Shown here piece after piece: positions 1 to 12,628 of a DNA stretch of 64,000 nucleotides (position 1 is the stretch's first letter; each line of letters opens with the position of its first letter). Both the position numbers and the translations under genes were made by a program. The stretch covers positions 496,001-560,000 of the forward strand of contig CAOLHI010000745.1 of NCBI GenBank assembly GCA_948474755.1. The letters are read 5' to 3'. The notes below the pieces were generated by a model, which saw only the letters and a list, made by a program, of their open reading frames with translations, did no database searches and was not told the origin of the DNA. Origin of the DNA: Ctenosaura bakeri. Taxonomy: Eukaryota; Chordata; Lepidosauria; Squamata; Iguanidae.

Positions 1-479
1 TCTAAATGGCTGTAAAAAAACATTTACTGTCATATCTTTCTGCATCTCCTCTGAAGAGCAGGATGTAGGCAAAGGGTTGTAGTGATTCTGGTCTTGTTTA
101 GAAGAGATGATACTGAGGATTTTCAATTCCACATTCAATAATTTTGTTTGAAACTTTTTCCAAAAGAGATGAAAATTAAGAGCTGGAATGCTTGCAGAAG
201 TTAGGCATTTACATCAAATTACATCTATTATGCATCAGTTACGTTGATGGACTGTACGTATTTGAGTGCAGTGTAGGCTGGTATTAGTACAAAATCCCAA
301 AACAGTTAGGGATCATGTTATCTGAAGAACTGCCAGCACATGTGTGAACCTGTCCAGTGAAGCCCTGCTATCTCATTTAGGTAGGTCATGGGGACATTCT
401 TTTTTTTTTCTCAGTAGCATCCCAGGAAAATACATATGGTCTCTCTACTTACCATCTATCTCTCTATCTCTCTTTCTTT

Positions 480-1030
480 CATTTTGCTTCATTTCATTTA
501 TGTGCTACCTTTCTACTGGAGAAGAACCCAAAGTAGCTCACAGAAAGAATCGGCTAAAAACAATAAAAATTTAAAACACATTCAGAATCATCCCATTAAA
601 ACAATAGATTAAAAAACAATATAAAATCAGTAATCGTAGAAAAGTTAAAAGTAAAGTACACCCCCACTCAGAATCCTCCCAGCAAGTAATTACACATTAA
701 AAGCCTACTTGAACAAAAAAGTCTTTGCCTGCTGGTGAAAGGAGGGCAAGGATGGGATCTCAGTAGTTTCCCATGGAAGGGAGTTCCAGAAGGTAGAAGC
801 AGCCACTCAGAATGCTGTCTCCAATGTCCTCACTAAGTAAGCCTGTGATGGTAGACTGAGAGAAAGCTCTCCCCAATGGATCTTAAAGAGTATGTCAGGT
901 TCAGATAGGGAGATACAGTCTTCCAGATAGTTCAGACCTAAGCCGTATAGAACTTTATAGATGTTGACCAGATGATATTGTTGAATTTTTCCTGGAAATG
1001 AACTAGTAGCCAGCAAAGCTCTTTTAATAG
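480..1030 (-). repeat. L2/CR1-like LINE 3' fragment, copy A
   Basis: On the minus strand, codons near 960-850 read like the C-terminal tail of L2/CR1-type ORF2 (YKVLYGLGLNYLED), followed toward lower coordinates by an A-rich 3' tail around 550-650. Copy B at 1150-1620 aligns with it over this stretch (the 'tatagggctttatag' and 'agggagttc' blocks occur in both). Both are 5'-truncated relics with no open frame. Confidence 0.6.
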
Positions 1031-1149
1031 GGAGTTAGTTATATGTTCCTTTTAACTGTCCTTGGTCATCATTTTCGATGTAGCATTTGGGGCCCACTGA
1101 AGTTTTTGAACAAAGAAAGGTCCACTTTACAGTCCTTTACAGTAGTCCA

Positions 1150-2400
1150 TACCTTGCTTTGATCCCCAAGATTGGAACTCAAGGCAGATTACAAATTACA
1201 ATGATTACAGTATAGTTAACTTGTGAAAAAAGTCAAAATTAAAATAGCATTAAACTTTTAACAATATTAAAACAATTAAAATACACATAAAAATAATAGA
1301 AAGCCCTTTAAAACAGTACAACTTAAACAATATAGTACCCCCTCAGAAGCCCTTTCTGTAAAAACCTAAAAAAGGTGTTTGCTTACAGAAGGACAGCAAG
1401 GAGGGAGCCAGCCATTTTAGCTTCCCTGAAGAGGGAGTTCAAGAGCCTAGAGTCAGACACAAAATGTCCCATCTCATGTCCTCAGCAACTATACCTGTGG
1501 AGATGGTAAGACTGAAAGAAGGGTCTCTCTGGTGGATTACAGGCTCATATGAGGAGATGTGGCCTATCAGATAGCCCCAACTTAAGCCATATAGGGCTTT
1601 ATAGGTCATGTACCTGGAAGCAGATTAACAGACGTTGGAGCTGTTGGGCAGGAGAATTGACTGACATGTGTAACCTGACACCTGTAACCAACATAACGTT
1701 AACATTTTGGTTGCAGTTCTTTTTATGAACTGAAGTTTCCAAGTTCTCTTCAAAGGCAACCTGGTAGAGTTGTTACAGCAACCTAAACAGGATGTAACTA
1801 AGGCATGTGTCACTGTGCCTAGACAGGCATCTCCAAGAAATATCACAGTTCGTGACTAGCTTTAAGTTTGCATCAGCTGTGCTTTTTGGTTGCTCAGAAT
1901 CTGTGTTTTATCTGTCTAAGAGCACCTCTGTCTTGTGTGGATTGAGCTTCAGTTTGCTTACTCTCATCTAAACCATAACTGATACCAGACACAGGTTTAG
2001 AATCAGACAACTTTCTTGGTGTTAGGTGGAAAGGAAAAAACAGAATTGGGTGTTGTCAGCATAACAGTGGCTGCAAATGCCAAATCTCCATATGGGCTCT
2101 ACCAGCAGTTTTATGTAGATGTTGAATAGCATTGGGTACAGAATGAAGTCCTGAGGGACACCGCAGAGCAATGGCTGAAGAGTCAAATCAGAATCTCCCT
2201 GCATCACCTTCAGGCCTTGCCCCTCTCTGAAGCAACAGAGCCACTATAAAACAGTGTGTCCAAGTTCCATCTCTACAAGTGGCCCAGAAGGCTGCCATGG
2301 TTGATTGGCACTATAAGCCTTCAAGAGGTCCATCAGAATCAACAGGAACACATTCCCGCATGTCCAGTTTCTGTCAGCCAGAACAACCAGTTTCTAGTTC
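1150..2400 (-). repeat. L2/CR1-like LINE fragment with RT motifs, copy B
   Basis: Minus-strand reading at 2207-2022 contains reverse-transcriptase motifs: a GVPQ segment, PMLFNIY, and YADNTQF, where the catalytic YADDTQ is normal. Around 2330-2280 an LL.LLKAYS-like remnant of motif A (LDLSAAFD in intact copies) is visible. The 1150-1620 part repeats copy A. The fragment is interrupted by stops and frameshifts and inactive. The family is inferred from the PMLFNIY.KLL/YADD style common in reptile L2/CR1-like elements. Confidence 0.6.
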
Positions 2401-2439
2401 ATGTTTGGACAAGTTCTGGTTCTATGTATTACTACATGA

Positions 2440-2580
2440 TTTTATTTTCTGTTATAATTCAGTGCTTTTGTTTTAATAATTTGGAATTATTATTTGATCA
2501 TGACTGCTGAAACTGTAAACCACCTTTTGAGGAAAATTCCCTGAAATACCACTTCAGAGTTCATTAAATAAATGATAAAA
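2440..2580 (+). repeat. LINE-type 3' tail (+ strand)
   Basis: The stretch 'ctgtaaaccacctttt' followed by an AAATAAATGATAAA end resembles the 3' terminus shared by many reptile L2/CR1-like LINEs (a 'gtaaaccgcttt...ataaataaa' tail). It is opposite in orientation to the neighbouring LINE relics, so it is a separate insertion. Confidence 0.4.
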
Positions 2581-2866
2581 ATTCTCACCTTCAAGTTTAT
2601 CTAACAAGCATGCAGGGTAAATGTGTACCTACTTACAGCGTTGCTTTGCAGTAAATAAACATGAGAATAGGACTACTGAATGCATTCAGGATATTGCAAG
2701 TTGCATGAAGCCTCCCAAATTTTTAGTGAACTGAATTTTTCAGCTTTTATATTTGGGATAGAGACTAGTGTCTACAAATTATAGGGGAAAGATTACCTTA
2801 TTAACTTTGGTTTTCCTGATAAATCATATGTTGCTTTTCTTTCCTTTTCTTGATCTCACACTAAAG

Positions 2867-2984
2867 TCAAACACCTTCTGCAGCCTGGATGAGCGGATTT
2901 GGTGCTCAGCCTGCCCAGGGACAAGCTGCTCCTGTAATACCTAATCAGGCTGGATATGGTATGGCAAGTTACCAAACACAGTGA
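2867..2984 (+). CDS. TIAL1: TIAL1 (TIAR) terminal coding exon, partial gene
   Basis: Encodes the last 38 residues of TIAR plus stop, starting after a split codon (the acceptor leaves one base, T, in the exon). The peptide begins QTPSAAWMSGFGAQPAQGQ and ends GYGMASYQTQ, which is the Gln/Ala/Gly-rich C-terminus specific to TIAR; the paralogue TIA1 ends differently. TIAR is a three-RRM protein that binds U-rich and AU-rich RNA, regulates splicing and translation, and assembles stress granules through this low-complexity tail. The three RRMs are encoded upstream of the window. The frame is intact and the TGA is at 2982-2984. The orientation and the downstream RGS10 match mammalian synteny. Confidence 0.95.
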
Positions 2985-3233
2985 GCTGGGACTCTGTTTA
3001 AAAGTGTGGTTTCAAGATAGGTTTCATTTCCAGTGATTATTCTGAAGACTGGAATATAGACATTGGTGGGAGGGTGGGTGGGAAAAGAATATTTATTTTG
3101 AAAATGGAAACTGTTTGGAACCTTTAGCACAGCATTTGCTTTGGTGAAGGACACAGATATCTTCTAGTTACGCCTTTTTAAGTTTTGTGTTCATGATGGA
3201 TATGAACATGTTTTCTTTATGTACAAAATTTAA

Positions 3234-3248
3234 AATAAAGCCAATAAA
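3234..3248 (+). promoter_or_regulatory. TIAL1: Two overlapping-range AATAAA poly(A) signals
   Basis: AATAAA occurs at 3234-3239 and 3243-3248, about 250 bases after the TIAL1 stop, followed by GT/T-rich sequence. This is a strong proximal polyadenylation candidate. Confidence 0.6.
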
Positions 3249-4544
3249 GACAATTCTGACTTCACATTTTGATATATTAGGAGAAAATGTTTTAACAATT
3301 TGATTCTTAGATTACTATTCCATTTTTTTCTTCAGTGTTTTACATCACAGATTTTAAGAAAAATGACATTAAAGATGCTTTTAGTTGAACGGTAAAACCT
3401 AACGTTTTGACTGTGGACCAAACATTACATCAAAGAAGATAGTGTTTTCTTCAGTAACCACAAAGCCATCAGAAGACATATTCATGGAAATAGCTTTTAT
3501 TTTTATTTTTTTTCCTGTGTGTTTCAAAGAAACTGAAGCCTAGTATAAATGTTTCATTCTTTGCTAGAAAACACTGCTGTCTGCAATACTTGAGCAACTA
3601 ATTGCTATTCAGGAGCATTTTTTTAAAAAAAAAAATCAAATCAGTTTCCTTGAAGTGCAAAGTTGCATTTGATTTGGGATTTTCAAAAGTATGTTGCTGA
3701 CGAGATCATACTGATTATTTTACATATAACTTTATACCTACCTACAATGTTATGAAAGCATGCTCAGACCTAGAAGTAACAATGTAAATATTTAACACAG
3801 TGCTTCATTACATAAATACTGAACATAATTCTGCTCTGTTTGCAGTAGAATTGACAAGAATGTGCACATCTGATACTCCCCAAAGTTAACTACTATTTAC
3901 AGTGAAAAGTTACTCTACAAAGAGCCTTAATTTTAATTCATAAATCTTCAATTCAGCTCTTTTATCACTAAAATCTGATTTATTTTACTTTATGTTACCC
4001 ATTATGTAAATATTCTGGTTGATAAACTTGTACCTGAAGGTCTTATAAGTTGTATAGTATCTGAGTGTTAAGAACTTGGGGTTTTTTAACATCCAGAAAT
4101 GTTTAGCCCACTGATTTTTTAACCAGTTTGTTAAAATATTATTTTAGAAGTTTCTTAATGTGCCATTTGGTTAATGGAAATGCAGTTGGAACAAGTATAC
4201 TTAGTTGTGGCTTATACCTAGGATTTTTTGTTTATTTGCTTTGTTTTTTTGGGTGGTATTTTTGGATGGCTTGCCTGTAACAAACCTATACATATGCTGG
4301 GTTGTTTGTGCACTGAATAGTTTTCAGGATAAAATCATGAAGTTGCCCAAATGGTATACCCTGGGTTATTTCTCCCTCTGTGTGTACACTGACACAACTT
4401 CCTCAATAAGTTTGAAGTTGAAAATGAATGTTAGTTAAGATATAAAAACTGTGTGTTGAACATACAACAACTAGGTGGTGCAGATGCTTCATCTCTGAAT
4501 TTGAGCGTACTGATGCCATCACTGAGCTGAAAAATTGTTCCATT

Positions 4545-4550
4545 AATAAA
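4545..4550 (+). promoter_or_regulatory. TIAL1: AATAAA, candidate distal poly(A) signal
   Basis: AATAAA is followed by 'ctctgttttggtgg', a G/T-rich downstream element, at about +15. It is a possible distal TIAL1 site. Confidence 0.3.
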
Positions 4551-5024
4551 AGAAAAGAGACCTCTGTTTTGGTGGACTACATTTTCAGGAAAATACGAGG
4601 AAGCCTTGCATATTTGATTCATTTCCTAAAATTAATGTGGAGTATTAGTTTGGTGTGGCATAGACTTACATATAACACAATTAAAAGAAAAAATTCATAT
4701 GTTCATTGCTTGAAAGGATCAAGTGTTTATTGACTTTTGTTTGAAATTAGTTTCTGAAATGCTATCAGAGCTGATAATCAATGCTGTTTCCAGTATGCTA
4801 AGCTCTATACTTTATTAGAAATATTCTTTAGAAGTTCTGAATTTATTTTTTTTAAAGGCTGGAAAATTAGAGAAAAAGCCAAAATTATATAGCGAAGTCT
4901 TCATAAGTACCAAATATTCCTGTTTCTACTAAAGAACATTTTATTCATCAGGGAAGCCCTGAAATAGCAGCTGCTTGCAAAAGGATTTATATCACCTAGC
5001 TTCATTTTTCAAACTGTATATAGC

Positions 5025-5030
5025 AATAAA
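5025..5030 (+). promoter_or_regulatory. TIAL1: AATAAA, candidate most distal poly(A) signal
   Basis: AATAAA lies at the end of the repeat-free stretch after TIAL1. Repeat-rich intergenic DNA begins after it, so it is a plausible outer limit of the UTR. Confidence 0.3.
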
Positions 5031-5050
5031 TGAAAAGTAACAAATGGTAA

Positions 5051-6100
5051 CCTTTTCCAGAAGTGTTATAACAGGTGGGTCTTAAACTGGTGGCCTGCAG
5101 ATTTTGTAAGACTTCAGCTCCTGTTATCTCTGACCATTTGTACTTCTGCATGTAGCTTATGGAAGTTTTCTAAAATACTTAAAGAAGCACTGTGTTGAGG
5201 AAGGCTGGGTTAGGCAAATATATCTTCTGAGCCTGTACATTATAGTCAGAAATGTGCCATAGGAAGCTCAGCTGAGATCCTAATCCTGAAGTCCTTAGTA
5301 TACATCACTTCAAGTCTGAAAGACAGATAGAAAACTAAAGGGCTGCATTCCATGTTACACATTCTTCTATTCATGCCACAAGATACATAGGATTGGATCC
5401 AGATATTCACATGCAGCCAGGAAGGGTGGCACCTGACTGTCCCTGTTCTTCTTGTCTCTGCCAGAGGCCCTTGGAAATGCTTCCGGGGGGGGGGGTTGAG
5501 ATCCTTGCTAACAGGAGCGGGATGTACCACAGGGGTAGATAATGTGAAATCAGATGACGTCATCTTCTATTCTACATTCAAAATCCACTTCTCTCTTCCT
5601 TTACTCTCCTCCTATCCTCAATATAATATTTTCAGGGGTATGGTAGAGAGAAAGGGCGCAGGGTGTTACCTTCTGCATGTTTTCTTTTGGGGGGGTGAAT
5701 ATCTGGATCCAATAGCAATGCAGTCATATATTCTGATCAGAAATGGATATTGCATTGCAGCCTAGTAAGACTTAAATGACAATTAAAAGCTCTGAGCACT
5801 AAGTATTTGTTTCTTAAATAGTTCACCAAAAGTAAACTATTCACCAAAGGTTTTTTGGTAGTGAAGTGTTTTGGATGCTATACTGTTTCCCTCCAGAGTG
5901 TTATGTGCTGAAGTAACCTCTTCTGTTGACTGCAAGATCTGCTATTAACTTCATATCACTGGAATGTGGAGTGCTCAGAAATGGATGAAACTGTGAGTGC
6001 ATGTGGAGGCCTGAATTAAGATTTCCATTGACATGGAAAATGTTTCAATAAACCAAAAACATCAGGTTCATGCTACATTCTCATAGTGTGTACACTGTCC
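5051..6100. other. Intergenic, nothing recognised
   Basis: Mixed sequence with a G10 run near 5486. No exon, RNA gene or clear repeat was recognised. Confidence 0.5.
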
Positions 6101-6108
6101 TTATACAG

Positions 6109-6245
6109 TAGGGATGGGAATTTCTAGCCCTTCAAGTGTTATTGAATTGCAGCTCCCAGCAGCCCTAGCCAGCATAAGGAATGGAGTGGAATTCTGTGCA
6201 CTGCAATTCAAAAGTATATGAAGGGTTAGAGAATTCCTATCCCTG
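6109..6245. mobile_element. hAT-type MITE (137 bp)
   Basis: Inverted ends 'agggatgggaatt' and 'gaattcctatccctg' enclose an imperfect palindrome. The flanks TTATACAG (6101-6108) and CTATACAG (6246-6253) match at 7 of 8 bases, as expected for an 8-bp hAT target-site duplication. The interior 'gaattgcagctcccagcag' is shared with the copies at 11787 and 52193. Confidence 0.65.
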
Positions 6246-6253
6246 CTATACAG

Positions 6254-9200
6254 TGTGACCTTACAAGATGGGCCTCCTGGCTTGCTTGCTTGCTTTGTTA
6301 CTTGCTTTCTTGGGTGTACTAGAACATCACATGTATATTTGAGGCAGCATCCTTGAAAGTTTGGTCAATACCAACATGATTTATTTTGGACCATTTGTGA
6401 AAAAGCAAAACATTTCATTCTCTTGAGTTACTTTTCATTCAAATCCCCTGCTCAACTATTAGTCTGTTAATTCAGATCCCCTGTTCAACTCTTTAATCTA
6501 CCATAAAGGCCTTGGTTAAACAATATCTAATCTGCAGTGTATTATAAACTAAATCCCTTAATCTGTGAAGTTGCTTGGGGAAACTCCTCTCATGACACAC
6601 ATGCTTCTCAATACAGGTATACTGGAGTTCCATGAAACAATTACATGTACTTAAACATCAAAATGTTTCCTATTAGATGCAAACGTTTCATCTGTGACAA
6701 TTACAAAAGAGGAGTGTGTGTTTGTTGGAGCTGCAATTGTTAACATCTGTATATTCAAAAGAGTTCCAGTAACAATACCTTTCCAGGCACTGGGCTTGAG
6801 TTGGGAAGAGTAAGTACCTCAACTACTGGGGAAATGGATCAATTTCTATTTTGCTTTAATATTCATGTGTAATCTTTTTGGTCAAATTTTTCAAAAAATG
6901 TGCCTGCAATATTATGTAATTTTGTGGAGTATGCACACAATTACTATCTTTGGGTTGCCAAATCTATTGGTAAAAGCACATGGTTTTTGGCTAAGCAACA
7001 GAAACACATGTACAGGTATTGTACACTTAAACACACACAAGAGAAAGATAAAGGGACATAATGTAGGATTTGATGAATCTCTTGAAGAGAACCAAGCTCT
7101 TTTGAAAGCTGAAGGAAAATACTAGAAGAGTGGCTGCTGTACATCAACTGCATTATGCATGAGGCTTGCCCAGAGTTAGTGTACTACCAGAACACTCAAG
7201 AAAGGAGATAAAGGTATCCTATTTATGTTAGATGAGATCTACATTTTCTATGTATGCTGAATGGCTTAAAGAAGGTGAATAAGAACCAACAGTGGACAAA
7301 ACTGGATTATATATATGCTTTAGGAAGTTGAAAATGACATGCAAGAGTCTGTCTTGCTTACTTATGTATTAACTACATCCATTCCTGATTAGCTTCAACA
7401 AAGATGGTTACATCAACTATGATGCTGCCTGTAGTGCTTCTCTCACAACACACAGTTCTTGCACAGGGAGTTTGTGTATGGTTTCTCAGTTTATTCCAGC
7501 AACTTTGTTTCTAATGCATATTCTGCCAAAGACAATTCCTTGTAACAGTTGCTTGCAAAACTGGGAAGATCGTAAGATTGCTTCCACAAAGATTGGGAAG
7601 ATAATAAGTGAAGTGTTGGGCTCAGCATTATGTTCTGTCAGATCCATGAGGCAGGTTCCTATTTGATAGCCCAATTAGGCCTCAGAACTGCAAGTTATAT
7701 GCTTTCAAATTTGAGTGTTTTATTTTGGGGACAGGAGGAGAGGGAAGTGGTCATACCATGGTTCCATCATAACTCCACTTACTGGATACTTTGTCAAAGT
7801 ATTCCTTTATGTAAAGCCTTTGTTTTTCCTCTGCATTTTGAAGAGATTTACATCTGTGCAGACTGATTAAAATAATACTGAAATCTATACAACAGGTAGG
7901 TGTTGCTTCAAGCTAAACATTGGTTTTCAGCATCCAGTATAGCTGCTTAATTATGGCATATATTGAGGAAAAATCCATCCAAAATACCAGCACTTAAACA
8001 GTTGTGCAGGAATGAATGTGTAAACACACATGGAAGTCTAAATGGTGTTTAATGAGATTGTCCTAAAAAGGAAAAGCATTGTTTAATTTTGGAAATAGCA
8101 ACAATGATCACGCTCTTGCTTATCCTATACTGGCTTATTCTCAGGGAAGGAGATCTTGCTCAAATTAAAATGAGACTTCTCTCACACCATGCACTAATAT
8201 ACAATAGTGATACGATGTTATTTTGCTGAGTTAACAATTTAGCAATGTTACAATATACACAGCTGTGCTGAAGCATCCATGCACATGGCACCACCATTGA
8301 ATATAATGGGATGTGGGCATTTGCAAATTCTGCTTTTGCTGGGGTTCCTGGAAAAGAACCAACCCATGTATGGAGGGTCTATTGCACATAAATTGGGTAA
8401 TAGGTTCTCTGCTTTCATATTTAAGTATGTAGTACCATTTCCTGTAGAAATATTTGTGCCTCAAATGAAAAATAGCCAAACTGAAAGAAAGTGTTTTAAT
8501 TAAAACAATGAAAGCCACTGAAGTACTTTTGGCAGTTTTTCTGAGAGCAGCAAACAATTAAACTGTCAAGAGAAGGCCTGAGTGTAGATATTCCAGATGT
8601 AGCAGTGTGCATGTTTTTTTGTTCTACTTCACCTTCCTTTGCCCATTCCTATCATGATTGAGTATCGACAGGAGACTGTAAACTGGAGATTAGACTCTGG
8701 GTCAAATGCTTTATAGTGGCAGTATCCCAGGGAAAGACAGTATCCATTTTTTACAATGGTTTAAGAAATGATCACATGATGGATAGGATTTTTCTCTATT
8801 GTGCTTGAACTTGTCTAGCACATGGTGGTTTAAAATAGAAAAGGCAGCTGTTGCAAACTCATATGGAAGGTTTGTTTATATTACAGATGACTAACTCCCG
8901 GCTCCTGTGGGAAAGCTTATTCCAAATGCATGCCTTTTATATGTGTTCAGAGTCTGCATAGTTTACCAGTTGGCCTTAACTTTTATAGTACAGGTGTTTA
9001 AGAGGGTCTCTTAAATGGTCACATTTAAGTGGCTGGAATGGCTCAGTAGAAATGTTTTTATTAACTATTTGACCTATAACTTTGTTCACAGAGCAGGGCC
9101 AGTCCTACCATTAGGTGGCTTCCTCAGACAATACATTTTTAGGGCAGCTCATTGTTATTTGATCTGTTACTGAATTTAAAATTGTAGTTTTCATAGTGTG

Positions 9201-9461
9201 AATCTCAAGTATGACCTCTCTATTAACTGGTGAGGCTGTAATTGGCACCACAGCTTTAAAAATATACAAAATTAGCAGCAGTTTAGGGTAGATCTTTTAG
9301 TAGTGGATGCTTTTGCTGAGGTTTGCTAATCATTATTCTGTTGGTCTGGCCTTTGTTTTTTGGGGAGAGATAAAAAACACCATAGCTAATTTCTTTGAGG
9401 GATGCCTTTTATTAATGATTAATGATATCCCCCACCGCCATGGAACTGTTATGCAAACTAG
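6254..9461. other. Intergenic, mostly unrecognised
   Basis: AT-rich sequence with no convincing exon. Around 9092-9160 a short block ('gggccagtcctaccattagg') looks like a fragment of another MITE. The rest shows no feature I can support. Confidence 0.4.
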
Positions 9462-9950
9462 GGCCCTTTCTGCAACGGGGTATTAAAACAGTGCAGAGCG
9501 ACCTCCGACGGAGGTCGTCTGCACTGTGGAGTGGATTGGAGCGAACTACTTTATCGTAGTTCCGCACCTCAATCCCCTCTGAAGCGACCAGAACTGGTGG
9601 TGCCATGTGTTTTTTAAAAACCTCTATTTGGAGATTTTTAAAAAGCACGGAGCATGCAGCCCCGTGCAGCTCTGTCACCGCACTCCAGTGCAGATTTGCA
9701 GGTGCACACTAGTGCGTGCCTACAGATCTGCTGGGGGTGGGCTTCCGGCTGGCAAGCTTCTCCGGTTGGTGGAGAGCCTCTGCCAGCTGGAAGCCGCTAT
9801 TTTGGATGTCAAAGCCGCCATTTTGGATGCTGGAGGACTGCGGATCAGCGAGCTCATGCTGCTCCACATGGCGACGGACTTACCCAGCTGCTGGTAAGCT
9901 CCATTTTAGCGCGTTTCCCCCCGTTTCCCCCTCCACATGCGGAAGGGGTC
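9462..9950. mobile_element. GC-rich nonautonomous DNA transposon, copy 1
   Basis: A 489-bp GC-rich island in AT-rich DNA, colinear with 22577-23059. Ends GGCCCTTTC... and ...GGAAGGGGTC are inverted repeats, and TAG flanks both sides (9459-9461, 9951-9953), a possible 3-bp target duplication as in PIF/Harbinger elements. A subterminal hairpin lies at 9489-9526. No transposase frame exists; the open frames across it are by-products of GC richness. Confidence 0.65.
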
Positions 9951-11680
9951 TAGATGTTTTCTATATTGAAACTCAGAACTGAAGTAAAGAAGACATAGTT
10001 TTATTAAAGTCTTGAGGTCTGTGACAAACATATCCTTTGAAAGGCCAGCATCTTGGGACCATCCCAAAGACAATGGATTGAATCTCAATCAGGCTTACAG
10101 GGACCATTGATATCATTGGGAATTAAAATAATGATGATTTACAAGTCTCAAGTCTACTCTAAAGGTAACTAACCTTGGATCCAACCTGGTGAATTTACTA
10201 GACATCATCTTTAAGTTAGCAGGCTGTGCATAGTTCTTGCTATTTATTCATTCATAAACCATTTGAATAGAGACAATCCTTCAGAAACAGCAGAACAAAT
10301 TCTACACAATGGGATTTGAGGGACAGAAATGAGCAGCTGGATATAGAAAGAGGCACAAAGGAACGGTCAGAGTATTTAAATGAACTCTAGAGATACAGAA
10401 GGAAACAGGAGGTTTGATTATACATTCAGATGGAACAGAAGGGGCCTAAACATAATGGTTCTGTGTACAGAGAGAAAAGAGCTGGATGGACCTAGGAAGT
10501 ACTTACTGGAAAGAGAAAAGCTGTGGTGTGGGGAGCATGTGGAAATAATATTTTGGAGAAGAGAGGAAGCATTATTAGAGAAGACTGGGAATCAGATTCG
10601 ATCTTTTTGGAGTGAAGATCAAAACAAGAATCAGCTTTGTAAAGGAAAAAAAAAAACTAAAACGCCTCAATCATATCCTTAAGCATTTCATTTTAGTAGT
10701 ATAATAAACCTTCTGTGTGACTGTTAGTTCTTTTAAAGTCACACAGAGAAATTATTTGTTCAGACTTAGTAAATGATATGGGAAAATAAAAAATGGGCTA
10801 ACTGGCATGAATAAGCTTGCCCGGTCTTGTCCTGTGGTCAATTACATAGTGGTACAATCTGGTTTCAAGCAAAACATTTTCTTTCCTGCTTCCCTCTCAT
10901 ATTCTCCTACACTATTACAATATTTTCTCCCTGCACTTGGTTGCTAATATAACATGTGGGGCTCTAGAGCCCAAGTTTCAATGAGCTGGTGAAGAGAGGA
11001 TGTGGTTTTGGTGTTTCAGTAGCTAAGGAGTTATGCTTTTATTTATAATATTTCTACCCTGCAATTTCCTCCTTAGAGAGATTCAAAGAAGTTAACAAGA
11101 ACAGATCGAATGACATTGGAATCAACTGATACACAAACTATGATTATGATTTTCTGCTTGGTACCAGAATTCTTTGCCAATACACAACCTTGTAGTTACC
11201 AGAATGCTCTTGATCCTGCAATTTGATGATTCCACATGAAAAGAGAAACAGATTTCACAGAGATCTATTTTCTCAGGACGTTAATAGAACATATGTGTGA
11301 GAAAGAAGACATGAAGATTCTTTTTTTTTTCCTCCCCGTATTTGCTTGCTAATACTTTGGTAGGGTTTGGCTTTGATAGGTGCAAGTCTTTGACAAAAAA
11401 TGCTCTGGACTTCAGTTCCTAACATTAGTGTATACTACAGCACAGAACAGCAATAAAAGTATCTTTGTATTCATTACAGCTTTGGCAAACAAGCTTTCCA
11501 GGAAGATTCATGCTGACTTGTATAGGGAGACCACAAATTCAAAAAGTCTTTTAAAAATATTTAGAATAAGACTCTATTCTCAGTTTACACATGGCAAACA
11601 GTGAAGAATCTCTGCTGGCATGCTGTCCCTTAGGCAGCATATACTGTAGGATCACAATGTGCTTCAAGCAGGATTTTACA
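9951..11680. other. Intergenic, nothing recognised
   Basis: AT-rich; 10320-10680 is purine-rich on the + strand. No exon, RNA gene or repeat family was identified. Confidence 0.45.
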
Positions 11681-11681
11681 A

Positions 11682-11755
11682 TCCTGCGTACGTTTAAATA
11701 GGAGTAAGTCCAACTGAACTCAGTGCAACTTGGATCTGAGTAATCATACCTAGTA
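11682..11755. repeat. Short palindromic MITE fragment ('agtaagtccaactgaactcag' type)
   Basis: Carries the motif 'ggagtaagtccaactgaac' found in several places in this window (35484, 36755, 52098, 57860). It is a low-copy-identity relic of a short palindromic DNA element common in reptile genomes. Confidence 0.4.
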
Positions 11756-11786
11756 CTGAGGTAAACATGTAACTCATGGCTGAGTA

Positions 11787-11903
11787 GCTGTGGTCTTCCA
11801 GATGCTGGACTGCAACTCCCAGTATTTCTCACCATTACTTATCATGGCTAGGGTTGGTTGGAGCTGCAACCCATCTGATGGGCCACAGTTGCCCATCTCT
11901 GAT
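11787..11903. mobile_element. hAT-type MITE ('ctgcaactcccag' family)
   Basis: The inverted ends are 'gtggtcttccagatg' and 'catctgatgggccac', with the diagnostic interior 'ggactgcaactcccag'. Same family as 6109, 17933, 45400 and 52193. Confidence 0.55.
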
Positions 11904-12487
11904 TTAAATTACCTGGGAAGTTCTTTGAAAAATTAGCCAAATAGAATAACGTTACTCAATGGCTTATTGAATTAGGTCACCCTATGAATGAGTTGGATTA
12001 AAACTCCCATTGTCCCCAGTCAGGTGGCAGTATTGGCTGGGATGATATCAATTGGCTATCCAAATTATGATGGCTGTTATCCAACATACTTGGGGAAAGA
12101 GTAGCAGATTGGGGAAGCCAGTATTAGAAAATCTTTTCAGGTAACTGTTCATCCATGGAGCTCAGTGGACATATTGCTATGGAGCTCAGGGAATGTATTT
12201 GGCTACCAACTTAGTAAGTATATAATAGATGTCAACAGATTCATCTCATGGTGTTGAGATCTCGCAAGTAATATCAAGAACATACCAACTTGAAGAATTC
12301 TTCACAAGCCTAGTGCAGCACTTGCACATTAGTCCTATGCCACAAAAATTTGCTGAGATGGACAAATTGACCAAATTCTACATTTCTTTGCAAGCATCTG
12401 ATACTAATTCAGATTCTTGCCACTGGAATCTATTAGGATCACAGACACACACACAGGTTGAATTAAAATGAAACCATTATATATAGT

Positions 12488-12585
12488 CTTCCAGATGTAC
12501 TGCATCATCCAGAAGCCTAAGCCAGCATAACCAATGGTGTGGAATGCTGGAAGTTGCAATCCAATATCTATCTATCTATCTATCT

Positions 12586-12628
<43 letters not shown>

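Larger units (their letters stand above)
1..2866 (+). other. TIAL1: TIAL1 last intron (3' part)
   Basis: No exon of TIAL1 or of any other gene is recognisable before the splice acceptor at 2866/2867. About 1-450 is AT-rich unique-looking sequence, 480-2400 is LINE relics on the minus strand, and 2440-2580 is a LINE-type 3' tail. The acceptor has a pyrimidine-rich stretch (2832-2850) and an AAAG end. The upstream TIAL1 exons with the three RRMs lie outside the window. Confidence 0.8.
2985..5050 (+). other. TIAL1: TIAL1 3' UTR (end uncertain)
   Basis: AT-rich, repeat-poor sequence follows the stop codon and contains several poly(A) signals (3234, 3243, 4545, 5025). It also has U-rich tracts such as that near 3498-3512, the kind of sequence TIAR itself binds. 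The true cleavage site cannot be read from DNA alone; the shortest form would end near 3265 and a long form near 5050. Confidence 0.55.

Noticed and set aside
5246..5765. Opposed frames of 89-105 codons downstream of TIAL1
   Set aside because: They overlap each other, have no homology that I recognise and no exon signals.
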